A DNA stretch of 64,000 nucleotides from Prosapia bicincta (taxonomy: Eukaryota > Arthropoda > Insecta > Hemiptera > Cercopidae), in assembly GCA_036971475.1 (NCBI GenBank), contig JBAIZL010000006.1, positions 16,347,459 to 16,411,458 of the forward strand. Reading direction: 5' to 3'. The notes under the pieces were generated by a model. It did no database searches and was not told where the DNA came from. It was given only the letters and a program-made list of their open reading frames with translations. Positions 63,882 through 64,000 of the stretch are shown piece after piece (position 1 is the stretch's first letter; the number at the start of each line of letters is the position of its first letter). The position numbers were made by a program, and so were the translations under genes.

Positions 63882-64000
63882 ATGGATAACGTCAAATATC
63901 AAGAATTTAATACCTACCAAGGTAAACAACTGTACCGTAAATATCTTAACCTAAAAATCAAACTCCAGAATTGCATCAACAAAATACAGTTTAATAAAAA
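63882..64000 (+). CDS. PLE-1 array copy 3, start only
   Basis: The first 119 bases of the next unit, identical over this length to the start of copy 2 (61182-61300). It runs off the window, so the array continues to the right. Confidence 0.9.
   Translation, partial: MDNVKYQEFNTYQGKQLYRKYLNLKIKLQNCINKIQFNK

Larger units (their letters stand above)
59433..64000 (+). mobile_element. Head-to-tail PLE-1 tandem array, 2,700-bp period
   Basis: Each position from 59433 to about 61300 matches the position 2,700 bases further on with only a few substitutions. The stop-to-start spacing is 126 bp. The tandem arrangement is known for PLEs, where partial neighbouring copies form pseudo-LTRs. There is no other sequence between units. 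Confidence 0.93.

Overview
The window is a piece of an AT-rich arthropod genome, most likely an insect. It shows long introns with consensus GT/AG splice sites, very long (AT)n and (CA)n microsatellites, and a mix of Penelope-like elements, piggyBac, hAT-like, pogo/Tigger-like, Helitron and non-LTR elements. No prokaryotic features, tRNAs or rRNAs were seen.

One host gene runs through most of the window on the minus strand. Thirteen exons (58337 down to 7964) join in one continuous reading frame of about 1,055 codons. They encode an NFRKB (INO80G) homolog, a metazoan INO80 chromatin-remodelling subunit. The N-terminal part lies beyond position 64000 and the 3' end lies below position 1. The central exons carry the conserved NFRKB winged-helix-like region and the signature around RMHGYESVVGPVKG. 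The last two visible exons are very glutamine-rich.

The rest is intron filled with mobile DNA. At least three Penelope-like retroelement (PLE) families with GIY-YIG endonuclease are present. PLE-1 (1-5 kb, 19.6-20.6 kb, 22.2-23.7 kb, 27 kb, 32.6 kb, 36 kb, 59.3-64 kb) includes an intact 857-aa RT/GIY-YIG ORF inside a head-to-tail array with an exact 2,700-bp period at the right edge. PLE-2 (5.9-7.7 kb and 29.9-32.2 kb) carries inverted terminal hairpins that also occur alone at many sites. PLE-3 is a near-perfect palindrome at 11.8-12.7 kb. DNA elements include three piggyBac relics (10.1-11.5, 16.5-18.4, 52.4-53.8 kb), two copies of a DNA transposon of unresolved superfamily (48.0-49.2, 53.9-55.0 kb), a hAT-like MITE with a nested LINE fragment (25.3-26.3 kb), pogo/Tigger-like pieces (34.1-34.4, 56.2-58.1 kb) and a Helitron helicase fragment (42.8-43.2 kb). 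Non-LTR fragments lie at 9.0-9.85 and 39.9-41.9 kb.

The most interesting signal is a small RNA-like motif that recurs in the hairpins of many unrelated repeat families: a CTGANGA-like (or TGACAAA-like) box, one extra base, a short perfect stem-loop, then GAAA. It resembles the hammerhead-ribozyme core known from PLEs but has an unusual extra base and unusual flanking complementarity.
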